DNA of 64,000 nt from NCBI GenBank assembly GCA_964383905.1, contig CAYLJO010000002.1, forward strand, positions 40,577-104,576. The letters run 5' to 3'. The notes under the pieces are model-generated. The model ran no database searches. It saw only the letters and a list, made by a program, of their open reading frames with translations, and was not told the origin of the DNA. This document shows, one piece after another, positions 8,329-15,087 of the stretch. The stretch comes from CAYLJO01 sp964383905 (GTDB taxonomy: Bacteria; Acidobacteriota; Blastocatellia; Pyrinomonadales; Pyrinomonadaceae). The position numbers and the translations under genes were made by a program. Numbering within the stretch: position 1 is the stretch's first letter; every line of letters starts with the position of its first letter.

Positions 8329-9238
8329 AGGTGGTTCCCTTCAGCAGCCCAATCTCGTTGAGCACCTCGCGCAAACGGGCGCGACTTTTCTCCTGAACGG
8401 GGACGAGCGGCAGGCGGTAATTCTCTTCGATCAGATTCATCATCGCGAGCGCAGCCTTGACCGGCCCCGGACTCGATTCGATAAAGTTCGTCTCCATCAG
8501 CGGTAACAGCTTATAGTGGAGCGCGCGGGCGGCGGCCCAATCCCCGGCGAGGGCCGTCTCGACCATCCGTGACATCATCTCCGGCGCTTCGTTAGAGGCG
8601 ACAGAGATCAGCCCGTCGGCCCCGAGCGCAATCATCGCCAGCGTCAAAGCATCATCGCCCGAGAGAACACGAAAGTTTTCGGGCCGCCCGCGCAAGATCG
8701 CCATGATCTGCGAAAGATCGCCGGACGCCTCCTTAACGCCAACGATATTCTCGACTTCGCGCGCGAGCCGGAGCGCTGTCGGCGCGGCGATATTGCATGA
8801 AGTGCGACCGGGAACATTGTAGATGATGACCGGCACGTCATTCACGGCTTCGGCGACGGCGCGGAAATGTGTATAGAGTCCTTCCTGCGTCGGCTTATTG
8901 TAATAGGGCGCGACGACCAGTACGGCATCCGCGCCTAGCGAGCGTGCCGCGCGTGAATATTCAATGGCGGCGGAGGTCGCGTTGCTGCCCGTCCCGGCGA
9001 TGATGCGCGCCCGCCCGCGTGCCGCCTCGATGGTTAGCTTAATGACCCGCTGGTCTTCCTCCTCCGTCATCGTCGCACTTTCGCCGGTTGTGCCGCACGG
9101 CACAAGTAGCCGCACGCCGCCCGAGATCTGGTATTCGATCAGGGCGCGCAAACGCTCTTCGTCAACCCCACCGGTCGCGGTAAAGGGTGTGACGAGCGCC
9201 GTCGCGCAACCGCGCAACCATTCAACCTTCATCGTCAT
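8315..9238 (-). CDS. dapA: 4-hydroxy-tetrahydrodipicolinate synthase
   Basis: 307 residues, class I aldolase TIM barrel condensing pyruvate with aspartate semialdehyde. GTTGES is at 49-54, Tyr140 in VIIYNVPGRT and the Schiff-base Lys169 in VGVKEASGD. An upstream in-frame start exists at 9289, but the ATG at 9238 has GGAGG 5 nt ahead and gives the family's usual N-terminus (ATALVTPF by residue 19). This is the only gene of the cluster separated from its predecessor (dapB) by a long gap, 317 nt filled with repeats, so it may have its own promoter or be read through. Confidence 0.94.
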   Translation of the reverse strand: MTMKVEWLRGCATALVTPFTATGGVDEERLRALIEYQISGGVRLLVPCGTTGESATMTEEEDQRVIKLTIEAARGRARIIAGTGSNATSAAIEYSRAARSLGADAVLVVAPYYNKPTQEGLYTHFRAVAEAVNDVPVIIYNVPGRTSCNIAAPTALRLAREVENIVGVKEASGDLSQIMAILRGRPENFRVLSGDDALTLAMIALGADGLISVASNEAPEMMSRMVETALAGDWAAARALHYKLLPLMETNFIESSPGPVKAALAMMNLIEENYRLPLVPVQEKSRARLREVLNEIGLLKGTTCAAA

Positions 9239-9555
9239 AGCTGCCTCCATTACATCAGTAACAGGTGATAGGAATAAATCAAACCGCATGAGATTCAGAC
9301 AAGAGTCTCACGCAAAGGCGCTAAGAAAAGAGGCGATCCAGCCAACTTTCCGGCACGCTCCGGGTGAACATCTCTTTTATTAAAGATCGCCAATCTCGAT
9401 CATCTTTCGCCCCTATCGGGGCTGCGGCTCGTATGGATGGTCTGGATCCCAGGGCGTTAGCCCTGGGCTAGAAGTATTCCGCCCCTGACGGGGCTATCCA
9501 TGCTATGCCACTCCCAATTGAAATCTGCTCTAAAAGTTGCACATCGAGTTGCCTG
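9239..9555. repeat. Repeat-filled gap inside the lysine cluster
   Basis: Between dapB and dapA. At 9297-9335 a CTCACGCAAAGGCGCTAAG copy resembles those at 21283 and 39055. At about 9408-9500 are nested complementary runs: GCCCCTATCGGGGC, CCAGGGCGTTAGCCCTGGG and GCCCCTGACGGGGC, three short palindromic hairpins in a row. At 9505-9528 ACTCCCAATTGAAATCTGCT matches CTCCCAATCGAAATTTGCT at 15031. No gene is supported. Confidence 0.65.
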
Positions 9556-10254
9556 TCACTGTTTTAGAATCTCGTCCATTACTTCTGAGAACTCATAAAC
9601 GCCTTGTCGCCCCTTGATCCAGCGCGCGGCGGTGAGGGCCCCGGCTGCGAATCCTTCGCGCGAGCGCGCGACGTGGGTCAGAGTTATCTGGTCGGGGGCC
9701 GAATCGAACCCGACCAGATGCGTTCCGGGAATGTGGCCGGCGCGGGTGGACGCGATCGAGATGTCGCGTCCGAAGCGCGCGGAGAGAATATTGTGCAGGC
9801 GCAAGGCCGTGCCCGAAGGCGCGTCACGCTTGCGCGAGTGATGCGCCTCCTCGATGAATGGGGCGTAACTATCGAGGGATCGAAAGAGCTCGGCGGCGTG
9901 CGCGACGATGCGGTAAAAGATATTGACGCCGATCGAGAAGTTCGCGCCGTAGACGAGCGCCCCGCCCTGTTTTTCGACGATGCGGCGGGCCTCTGCTTCG
10001 GACGCGGCCCACCCGGTCGTCCCCTCGACGAGCGGGACGTGAGCATGTGCGCAGGCCGTGATATTGGTGAGCACCGCGCCGGCGACGGAAAAATCTATCG
10101 CGGCGTCGTGGCCGCGCAAAAGATCGGCCAGCTCTTCCGAATTGCGCGGCGCATCGCTTGAAGAAAGGACGAGCGCGATCTCGTGTCCCTCATCGCGCGC
10201 CAGCTTACCCACAAGTTGACCCATCGCGCCGAAACCAATCAGGGCGAGTCTCAT
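9556..10254 (-). CDS. dapB: 4-hydroxy-tetrahydrodipicolinate reductase
   Basis: 232 residues, a compact form of the family. The dinucleotide loop GFGAMG is at 7-12, VEGTTGW follows near residue 80, and the diagnostic active-site block EAHHSRKRDAPSGTALRL holds the catalytic His/Lys pair. It reduces hydroxy-tetrahydrodipicolinate to tetrahydrodipicolinate, the substrate of DapD. The ATG overlaps the dapE stop (ATGA), showing tight coupling. The protein is somewhat shorter than the usual 250-270 residues, but no key motif is missing. Confidence 0.92.
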   Translation of the reverse strand: MRLALIGFGAMGQLVGKLARDEGHEIALVLSSSDAPRNSEELADLLRGHDAAIDFSVAGAVLTNITACAHAHVPLVEGTTGWAASEAEARRIVEKQGGALVYGANFSIGVNIFYRIVAHAAELFRSLDSYAPFIEEAHHSRKRDAPSGTALRLHNILSARFGRDISIASTRAGHIPGTHLVGFDSAPDQITLTHVARSREGFAAGALTAARWIKGRQGVYEFSEVMDEILKQ

Positions 10255-11303
10255 CTCCCGGCTCCTTCCGCCGCCTCGCGATACTCCCCGTCGCTTTGCC
10301 GCTCGCGCGAAAGGAGTGCCCGTACCAGCCGCATGTATAGATCGACAGCTTCGGCGAGCTCACGCTTCGCGACACGCTCCTGAGACGTGTGGGCGACAAG
10401 GATCGAGCCGGGGCCGACGAGGAGCGGCGCGCCCCATCTCGTCAGGTGTGGGATATCCGTCGTAAAGCGCACGACGCATTGCTCGAAGCCTTCGACGGCG
10501 ACCATGCGAACAGGATCGTGCGTCGATAGGTATTCCACCTGAGCGCGCCCGCGCGTGGCGCGTTCGATCATCTCCCTGACCGGCGCGGCCTTTGTCACCA
10601 GACGAATCTGCAGATCGGCCCGCGCCTCCGACGGGACGACGTTGGGTCGCGTGCCGCCCGCGATCGTTCCAATGTTGCAGGTCGTCTCACCAAAGAATTC
10701 ATCCGAGGGCCATTGGCAGGCGCGAATGCTCGCGAGCACGTCGAGTAGTTTCTCGATCGCCGAGTCACCCTGTTCCGGATAGGCCGAGTGGGCCGCGCGC
10801 CCTTCGGTCCTGATGGTCAAACGCAAAGAGCCCTTGGAGCCGGTGGCGAGCCTGTTGTCGGTCGGTTCTCCGTTGATCAGGTAGCGGCATTCGGAGGCTA
10901 ACGGATGACGGTTGGCGGCCCTCGCGCCGAGGCTGCCCATCTCCTCGTCGACCGTGAAAAGGAGCCCGATCTCTTCAACGCCCTCAGCGCGCAAGCGCTC
11001 GGCGGCGGTGATCTGCGCCGCGATAATCCCCTTCGCGTCACACGCGCCGCGCCCGTGGACAAATTCTTCATCTTCGCTCGAGGCGATGTGGGGTGGCACC
11101 GTGTCCATATGCGTCGAGAGCACGATTCGCGGGCGGGCGCTCGTAGTGGCAATAACGTTGGCGCGGCCGGCGGAGACTTCCTGCGCCTCGGCCTTGTAGC
11201 TCAGGCTTTCGAGATAGGCGGCGAGAAAGCGTCCGGCCTCCGCTTCGTCCCCGGTGACCGAGGGGATGTCTATGAGTTTGCGCGTCAGCTCAATTAAGTT
11301 CAT
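10251..11303 (-). CDS. dapE: M20 family deacylase, probable succinyl-diaminopimelate desuccinylase
   Basis: 350 residues, dinuclear metallopeptidase-like enzyme. Metal and catalytic residues are visible: His65 and Asp67 in STHMDTVP, Asp89 in GRGACDAKG, Glu120/Glu121 in TVDEEMGS, Glu146 in NGEPTDN and a late His in LVAHTSQE. The context between lysC and dapB, with dapD nearby, points to removal of succinate from succinyl-LL-DAP. ArgE or LysK-type deacylases are close relatives and cannot be excluded by motifs alone. The ATG at 11303 is 4 nt after the lysC stop; an in-frame ATG at 11327 would overlap lysC. Confidence 0.88.
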   Translation of the reverse strand: MNLIELTRKLIDIPSVTGDEAEAGRFLAAYLESLSYKAEAQEVSAGRANVIATTSARPRIVLSTHMDTVPPHIASSEDEEFVHGRGACDAKGIIAAQITAAERLRAEGVEEIGLLFTVDEEMGSLGARAANRHPLASECRYLINGEPTDNRLATGSKGSLRLTIRTEGRAAHSAYPEQGDSAIEKLLDVLASIRACQWPSDEFFGETTCNIGTIAGGTRPNVVPSEARADLQIRLVTKAAPVREMIERATRGRAQVEYLSTHDPVRMVAVEGFEQCVVRFTTDIPHLTRWGAPLLVGPGSILVAHTSQERVAKRELAEAVDLYMRLVRALLSRERQSDGEYREAAEGAGR

Positions 11304-11307
11304 AAAC

Positions 11308-12669
11308 TTAACCGAAGAATGCTTCATGAAGGCGAGCGACCGCCTCGGCGGCGCGGTCTTCGTCGACGGCGAATGTCAGGTTAATACTCGACGCTCCCTG
11401 CGAGATCAGCGAAACGTTGATGTCGCTGATCGTACTGAAGACGCGCGCGGCGACGCCGGGCGTGCCGCGCAGGCCTTCGCCGACGACGCAGATAATCGCC
11501 CGCTGCTTCTCCACGCTGACCGTCCCAAGGTCTTGCAACTCGTGAATCACGGATGATAGCGAGCCGGCATCCTCGAGCGAGAGCGACACGCTGACCTCTG
11601 AGGTCGTGACAACATCAACGACGACGCGGTGCCGGTCAAAGACCTCGAACAGGGCGCGCAGGAATCCATACGCGCCGAGCATCCGCGCGGAAGTGATCTG
11701 GAGGATCGTGATGCCCGTTTTGTGCGCGATCGATTTTACCGCGCGCGGCGACGTTTCAGTCTGCTCGCGGACGAGCGTGCCCGCCTCATCGGGCGCGCGC
11801 GAGTTGCAGATGCGCACCGGGATGTTGGCTTCAATGGCGGGCTGGATCGTCTTCGGGTGAAGCACCTTGGCGCCGAAGTAGGCAATCTCGGCGGCTTCCG
11901 CGTAGGAGAGGCGAGAGATCGTGCGCGCCGTCTTCACAAGGCGCGGGTCGGCGGTCAACACACCCGTCACGTCTGTCCAGATCTGTATCTCGCGCGCGGC
12001 TAAGATGGCGCCGATGAGCGCGGCCGAGTAATCCGAGCCGCCGCGCCCGAGCGTTGTCGTCGCACCACTCTTTGTCGCCGCGATGAAGCCGCCGAGCACG
12101 GGGACCGTTGCATCTTCGATCAGCGGGTCAAGCTCCGCCCGCGTGTGCCACTCGCTCTCTGCCGGCAGCGGTGCGGCCTGCCCGTGTGCATCATCCGTCT
12201 TGATGCAGCGGCGCGCATCAACGTATTGCGCGCGCAGCCCGCTCGCGCGCAGCACGTGAGCGAGCAGGGTGGCCGAGAGGCGTTCGCCGTATGAGACGAT
12301 CACGTCCTGCAAGAGCGGTTGCGGCATGAGACGGCCGGCAACCTTCTGCAAAAGCTCTCCGATCTCATGGCGCGACCTTTCAACTGCCGATGCCATCTCA
12401 GTAACGGGCCCGCCCGGCAGCAGGCTGCGCGCGACGCTCAGGTGGCGCTCAAAATGCTCGTCAAGTGTGGCGCCGGCCTTCTCCGGCTCGCCTTCCGCCG
12501 CGGTTTGGACGCTCGCGAGCAGCGCATCCGTGACGCGGCTCATCGCGGAGACGACGACGACGGGCCGCGCGTCTTTGTGCGCATGCAGGATACGGCCCAC
12601 GCGCTCAAACGCGCGCGCGTCTTCGACGGACGTGCCGCCAAACTTCATGACCGTGGGCCGTAAAGACAT
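11308..12669 (-). CDS. lysC: Aspartate kinase (lysine-branch)
   Basis: 453 residues. It phosphorylates aspartate and is the entry step of the pathway. The N-terminal MKFGGTSVEDARAF is the kinase signature, GRGGSDYSAAL lies mid-protein, and two ACT regulatory domains occupy the last 150 or so residues (for example ITILQITSARMLGAYGF and IICVVGEGLRGTPGVAARVF), as expected for lysine feedback. The ATG at 12669 is preferred over the upstream in-frame ATG at 12726, because the extra 19 residues would be encoded by the terminator/leader region and are not family-like. It is preceded by a lysine riboswitch. Confidence 0.94.
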   Translation of the reverse strand: MSLRPTVMKFGGTSVEDARAFERVGRILHAHKDARPVVVVSAMSRVTDALLASVQTAAEGEPEKAGATLDEHFERHLSVARSLLPGGPVTEMASAVERSRHEIGELLQKVAGRLMPQPLLQDVIVSYGERLSATLLAHVLRASGLRAQYVDARRCIKTDDAHGQAAPLPAESEWHTRAELDPLIEDATVPVLGGFIAATKSGATTTLGRGGSDYSAALIGAILAAREIQIWTDVTGVLTADPRLVKTARTISRLSYAEAAEIAYFGAKVLHPKTIQPAIEANIPVRICNSRAPDEAGTLVREQTETSPRAVKSIAHKTGITILQITSARMLGAYGFLRALFEVFDRHRVVVDVVTTSEVSVSLSLEDAGSLSSVIHELQDLGTVSVEKQRAIICVVGEGLRGTPGVAARVFSTISDINVSLISQGASSINLTFAVDEDRAAEAVARLHEAFFG

Positions 12670-12728
12670 AAACGTGCGAAACTTCAAGGCGAAGGCGACT
12701 GCGGCTCTTCGCCGTATAAATGCCAAAG

Positions 12729-12770
12729 CAAAGAGGCCGGCCGTGAGCAGACACGACCGACCTCTTTAAG
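12729..12770 (-). terminator. Strong hairpin of the lysC leader (expression platform)
   Basis: On the minus strand, AAAGAGGTCGGTCGTG pairs with CACGGCCGGCCTCTTT (16 bp, two G-U pairs) around a TCTGCT loop. It lies between the lysine aptamer and lysC. The run after it is GCTTTGG rather than a long U-tract, so it could be a terminator with a weak tail or another switching hairpin. Position and strength make it the likely output of the riboswitch. Confidence 0.65.
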
Positions 12771-12816
12771 AAATCTCAATTCCGCGCGGGTGAATACAGG
12801 CGCGGCAACTGATGCG

Positions 12817-12996
12817 TCGTAGCTCTCCACCGATCTTCGATCTCGGTGACAGTCCTGTGGATTTAGCCACAGCGACCAACCCTCCGGCCGCTGAAAGACG
12901 GCACGAAGGGCTTCGGCGATCCACCCCTTTCGCCAGGCCATCAACGAACCTTTCAACTTCTCCGGACCAATTACTCCTGGGGACCGCACCTCTACA
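12817..12996 (-). promoter_or_regulatory. Lysine riboswitch (L box)
   Basis: About 180 nt, the length expected for the aptamer. Read on the minus strand, the conserved elements come in the right order: TGTAGAGGTGCG (P1 and the AGAGGUGC box), AGGAGTAATTGG, GGAGAAG, GAAAGGGG, TCGCCGAAGC (the most diagnostic run), and a closing GGAGAGCTACG whose CTACG can pair with TGTAG to close P1. I compared it from memory with the Bacillus subtilis lysC leader and the boxes match. It lies between a promoter and lysC, so lysine should shut down the whole cluster. Confidence 0.88.
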
Positions 12997-13036
12997 CTGT
13001 TAACTATCCAAAGATCACAAGCTCTGCGAAAGGCAT

Positions 13037-13065
13037 ACCTTACCGGCAGACCACTGGCTTGTCAA
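13037..13065 (-). promoter_or_regulatory. Sigma70-like promoter of the lysine cluster
   Basis: Minus strand: -35 TTGACA (13060-13065), 17-nt spacer, -10 TAAGGT (13037-13042). The predicted start near 13030 lies just before the riboswitch, which begins at about 12996. Confidence 0.65.
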
Positions 13066-13082
13066 GCAAGGCAATGAGAGAA

Positions 13083-13177
13083 CAGGGTCTATTCTCCAAA
13101 GCTTAGAGGCAGTAGGCGCGACCGTGAGGGAGGGCGGATCTTCGGAACTTGGCTTCCTGAGAATGAATAAACCCTGG
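13083..13177 (-). repeat. MITE-like element, copy C (most complete)
   Basis: 95 bp with both ends present: CAGGGTCTATTCTCC at one end and GAATGAATAAACCCTGG, its imperfect inverted copy, at the other. The core, read on the minus strand, is GCCCTCCCTCACGGTCGCGCC. It lies just upstream of the lysC promoter. It is too short to encode anything. Confidence 0.75.
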
Positions 13178-13228
13178 ATCTCAACCCCCTTCACTTCGCA
13201 AACCTATCTCTTTGATGTCATAATGCGC

Positions 13229-13256
13229 TTGATACTAAAGCTTTCAAGATAATAAT
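13229..13256 (+). promoter_or_regulatory. Possible promoter of the RNB gene
   Basis: TTGATA at 13229-13234, 16-nt spacer, AATAAT at 13251-13256, within an AT-rich patch 128 nt before the gene start. It is close to sigma70 consensus by eye only. Confidence 0.4.
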
Positions 13257-13383
13257 AAAGACTGTGGGACGACGGCCGGCCAGGCCGGACTCGTACGCTC
13301 TTTATCGAGTCGCGAATGGCCGGGCATCGGATCAGTACTACCCCTCCACAGCGCATTTCAAGAATAAAGCTCTCTACTAACAG

Positions 13384-14859
13384 ATGAAGGAAATCACAAA
13401 CTCCTCTCTTGATCTACGCGCGATGGCGCGGCAGGCGATGCTCGACAATGGATTCAAGCCGGATATGCCGCCGGAGGTTGTGCGTGAAGCGCAGCAACTC
13501 AGCGGGCAGCCGCAGGCGAACCTGGCCGACACATCAGTGCGCGACCTGCGGTCGCTGCTATGGTCATCGATTGACGACTCCCGGTCGCGCGACCTGGATC
13601 AGGTGGAGTATGCGGAGCGGCAGGCGGACGGCGACATCCGCGTCATGATCGGGATCGCGGATGTCGACGCGTTGGTTAGCAAAGATTCGGCGATTAACCA
13701 ACACGCGGCGGAAAATGGGACGACAGTTTATACCGGCATCACGATCTTCCCGATGCTGCCGGAACAGCTCTCGACCGGCGTCACATCGCTGCTCGAAGGC
13801 GTCGACCGGGTCGCCATGGTCATTGACCTCCTGGTGGGCGGTGACGGCGCCGTCCGTTCCAGCGGTGTGTATCGCGCGACCTTACACAACCGCGCCCAAC
13901 TCGCTTATGAATCTGTCGGGCGGTGGTTGGAGGGTGACGGGCCGATCCCGCCGCCGGTCGCAAATGTCGCCGGAATGGAGGGCCAGATCCGCTTACAGGG
14001 CGAAGCGACCGAGCGTTTACGCGCACTGCGGCAGCGGAACGGCGCGCTCAACCTGGAGACGATTGAGGCCAGTCCTGTCGCGACGGACGGAAAAGTAGTG
14101 GGCCTCGCGGTCACGCAGCATAATCGCGCGCGGGACATCATCGAGAGTTTCATGGTCGCGGCGAATGTCGCGATGGCCGAGTTTTTAAAGGCCAAAGGGT
14201 GGCCCTCGCTGCGGCGCGTTGTGCGCACGCCGGAGCGTTGGCCGCGAATCGTCGAGATCGCCGAAAGGCTTGGCGAACACTTGCCGCCGGAGCCCGACTC
14301 GCAAGCGCTGGCCGATTTTCTGGCGCGCCGCAAAGCGGCAGACCCGGACCATTTCCCTGATCTTTCACTGGCGATCGTCAAGCTGATGGGGCCGGGTGAG
14401 TACGTCGTCGAGCAACCGGGCACAGAGCACGAGGGCCATTTCGGACTCGCCGTACGCGACTACACACACGGCACCGCGCCCAATCGCCGGTACGCGGACC
14501 TCGTCACACAGCGGTTGCTCAAGGCCGTGACCGCGGGCGCGGCCGCGCCGTACGGTGAAGACGAATTGACGGAGATCGCCGCGCGTTGCACCGAGCGTGA
14601 GGATGCTGCGAGGAAGGTCGAGCGGCAGATGCGCAAGGTGGCGGCGGCCGTGCTGTTGGGCCAACGGATCGGCGAGACGTTCAGCGCCGTTGTAACCGGC
14701 GTCACAGAGAGGGGGACTTTTGTGCGGCTGCTGGCGCCGCCGGCCGACGGGCGCGTGGTACGGGGCGAGCACGGGCTGGATGTCGGCGATAAGGTGCGCG
14801 TGCGCCTGCTGGCGACGGAGCCGGCGCGTGGATTTATTGATTTTGAGGTGGTCAGGTAA
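13384..14859 (+). CDS. RNB domain ribonuclease (RNase II/R-like, short form)
   Basis: 491 residues, 3'-5' exoribonuclease family. The RNB catalytic start SIDDSRSRDLDQ lies at 62-73, giving Asp64, Asp70 and Asp72; the usual fourth Asp is Gln73, a pattern I associate with a bacterial/plastid subfamily. VYTGITIFPMLPEQLSTG and GHFGLAVRDYTHGTAPNRRYADLVTQR are further family blocks. An S1-like tail (FSAVVTGVTERGTFVRLL) closes the protein. The N-terminal cold-shock domains of full-length RNase R are absent, so it is much shorter than RNase R. It stands alone, divergent from the lysine cluster. Confidence 0.88.
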   Translation: MKEITNSSLDLRAMARQAMLDNGFKPDMPPEVVREAQQLSGQPQANLADTSVRDLRSLLWSSIDDSRSRDLDQVEYAERQADGDIRVMIGIADVDALVSKDSAINQHAAENGTTVYTGITIFPMLPEQLSTGVTSLLEGVDRVAMVIDLLVGGDGAVRSSGVYRATLHNRAQLAYESVGRWLEGDGPIPPPVANVAGMEGQIRLQGEATERLRALRQRNGALNLETIEASPVATDGKVVGLAVTQHNRARDIIESFMVAANVAMAEFLKAKGWPSLRRVVRTPERWPRIVEIAERLGEHLPPEPDSQALADFLARRKAADPDHFPDLSLAIVKLMGPGEYVVEQPGTEHEGHFGLAVRDYTHGTAPNRRYADLVTQRLLKAVTAGAAAPYGEDELTEIAARCTEREDAARKVERQMRKVAAAVLLGQRIGETFSAVVTGVTERGTFVRLLAPPADGRVVRGEHGLDVGDKVRVRLLATEPARGFIDFEVVR

Positions 14860-14882
14860 TAATGCCTGACGCCGCGTACTCT

Positions 14883-14972
14883 ATATAGCGGTCTCAAATG
14901 GGTGAGGGCAAAAGAATCACCGCAGAGGACGCGGAGGACGCAGAGGAAAGACAAAAGGAAGCAAAATAGGAA
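14883..14972. repeat. GA-rich dispersed repeat (copy 6)
   Basis: TATAGCGGTCTCAAATG lead-in, then CCGCAGAGGACGCGGAGG and GAGGAAAGACAAAAGGAAGC. It closely matches the copy at 1832-1953. A second shared block, CTCCCAATCGAAATTTGCTC, follows at 15031-15052. Confidence 0.75.
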
Positions 14973-15087
14973 AAGACGGTCGCTGGGCCTTTGTGCTAAC
15001 CGCTATAATGAGGCTAACAGATGTTGAAGTGCTCCCAATCGAAATTTGCTCTGATGTACAAGAAAATACTACCTATTGGAGGTCTTA

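Noticed and set aside
9408..9500. Row of GC-rich palindromes as an origin or terminator cluster
   Set aside because: No iterons, DnaA boxes or U-tracts; the units look like dispersed intergenic repeats.
12684..12989. Open frame of 101 residues on the minus strand before lysC
   Set aside because: It lies entirely within the lysine riboswitch and its hairpin; the product has no protein character.
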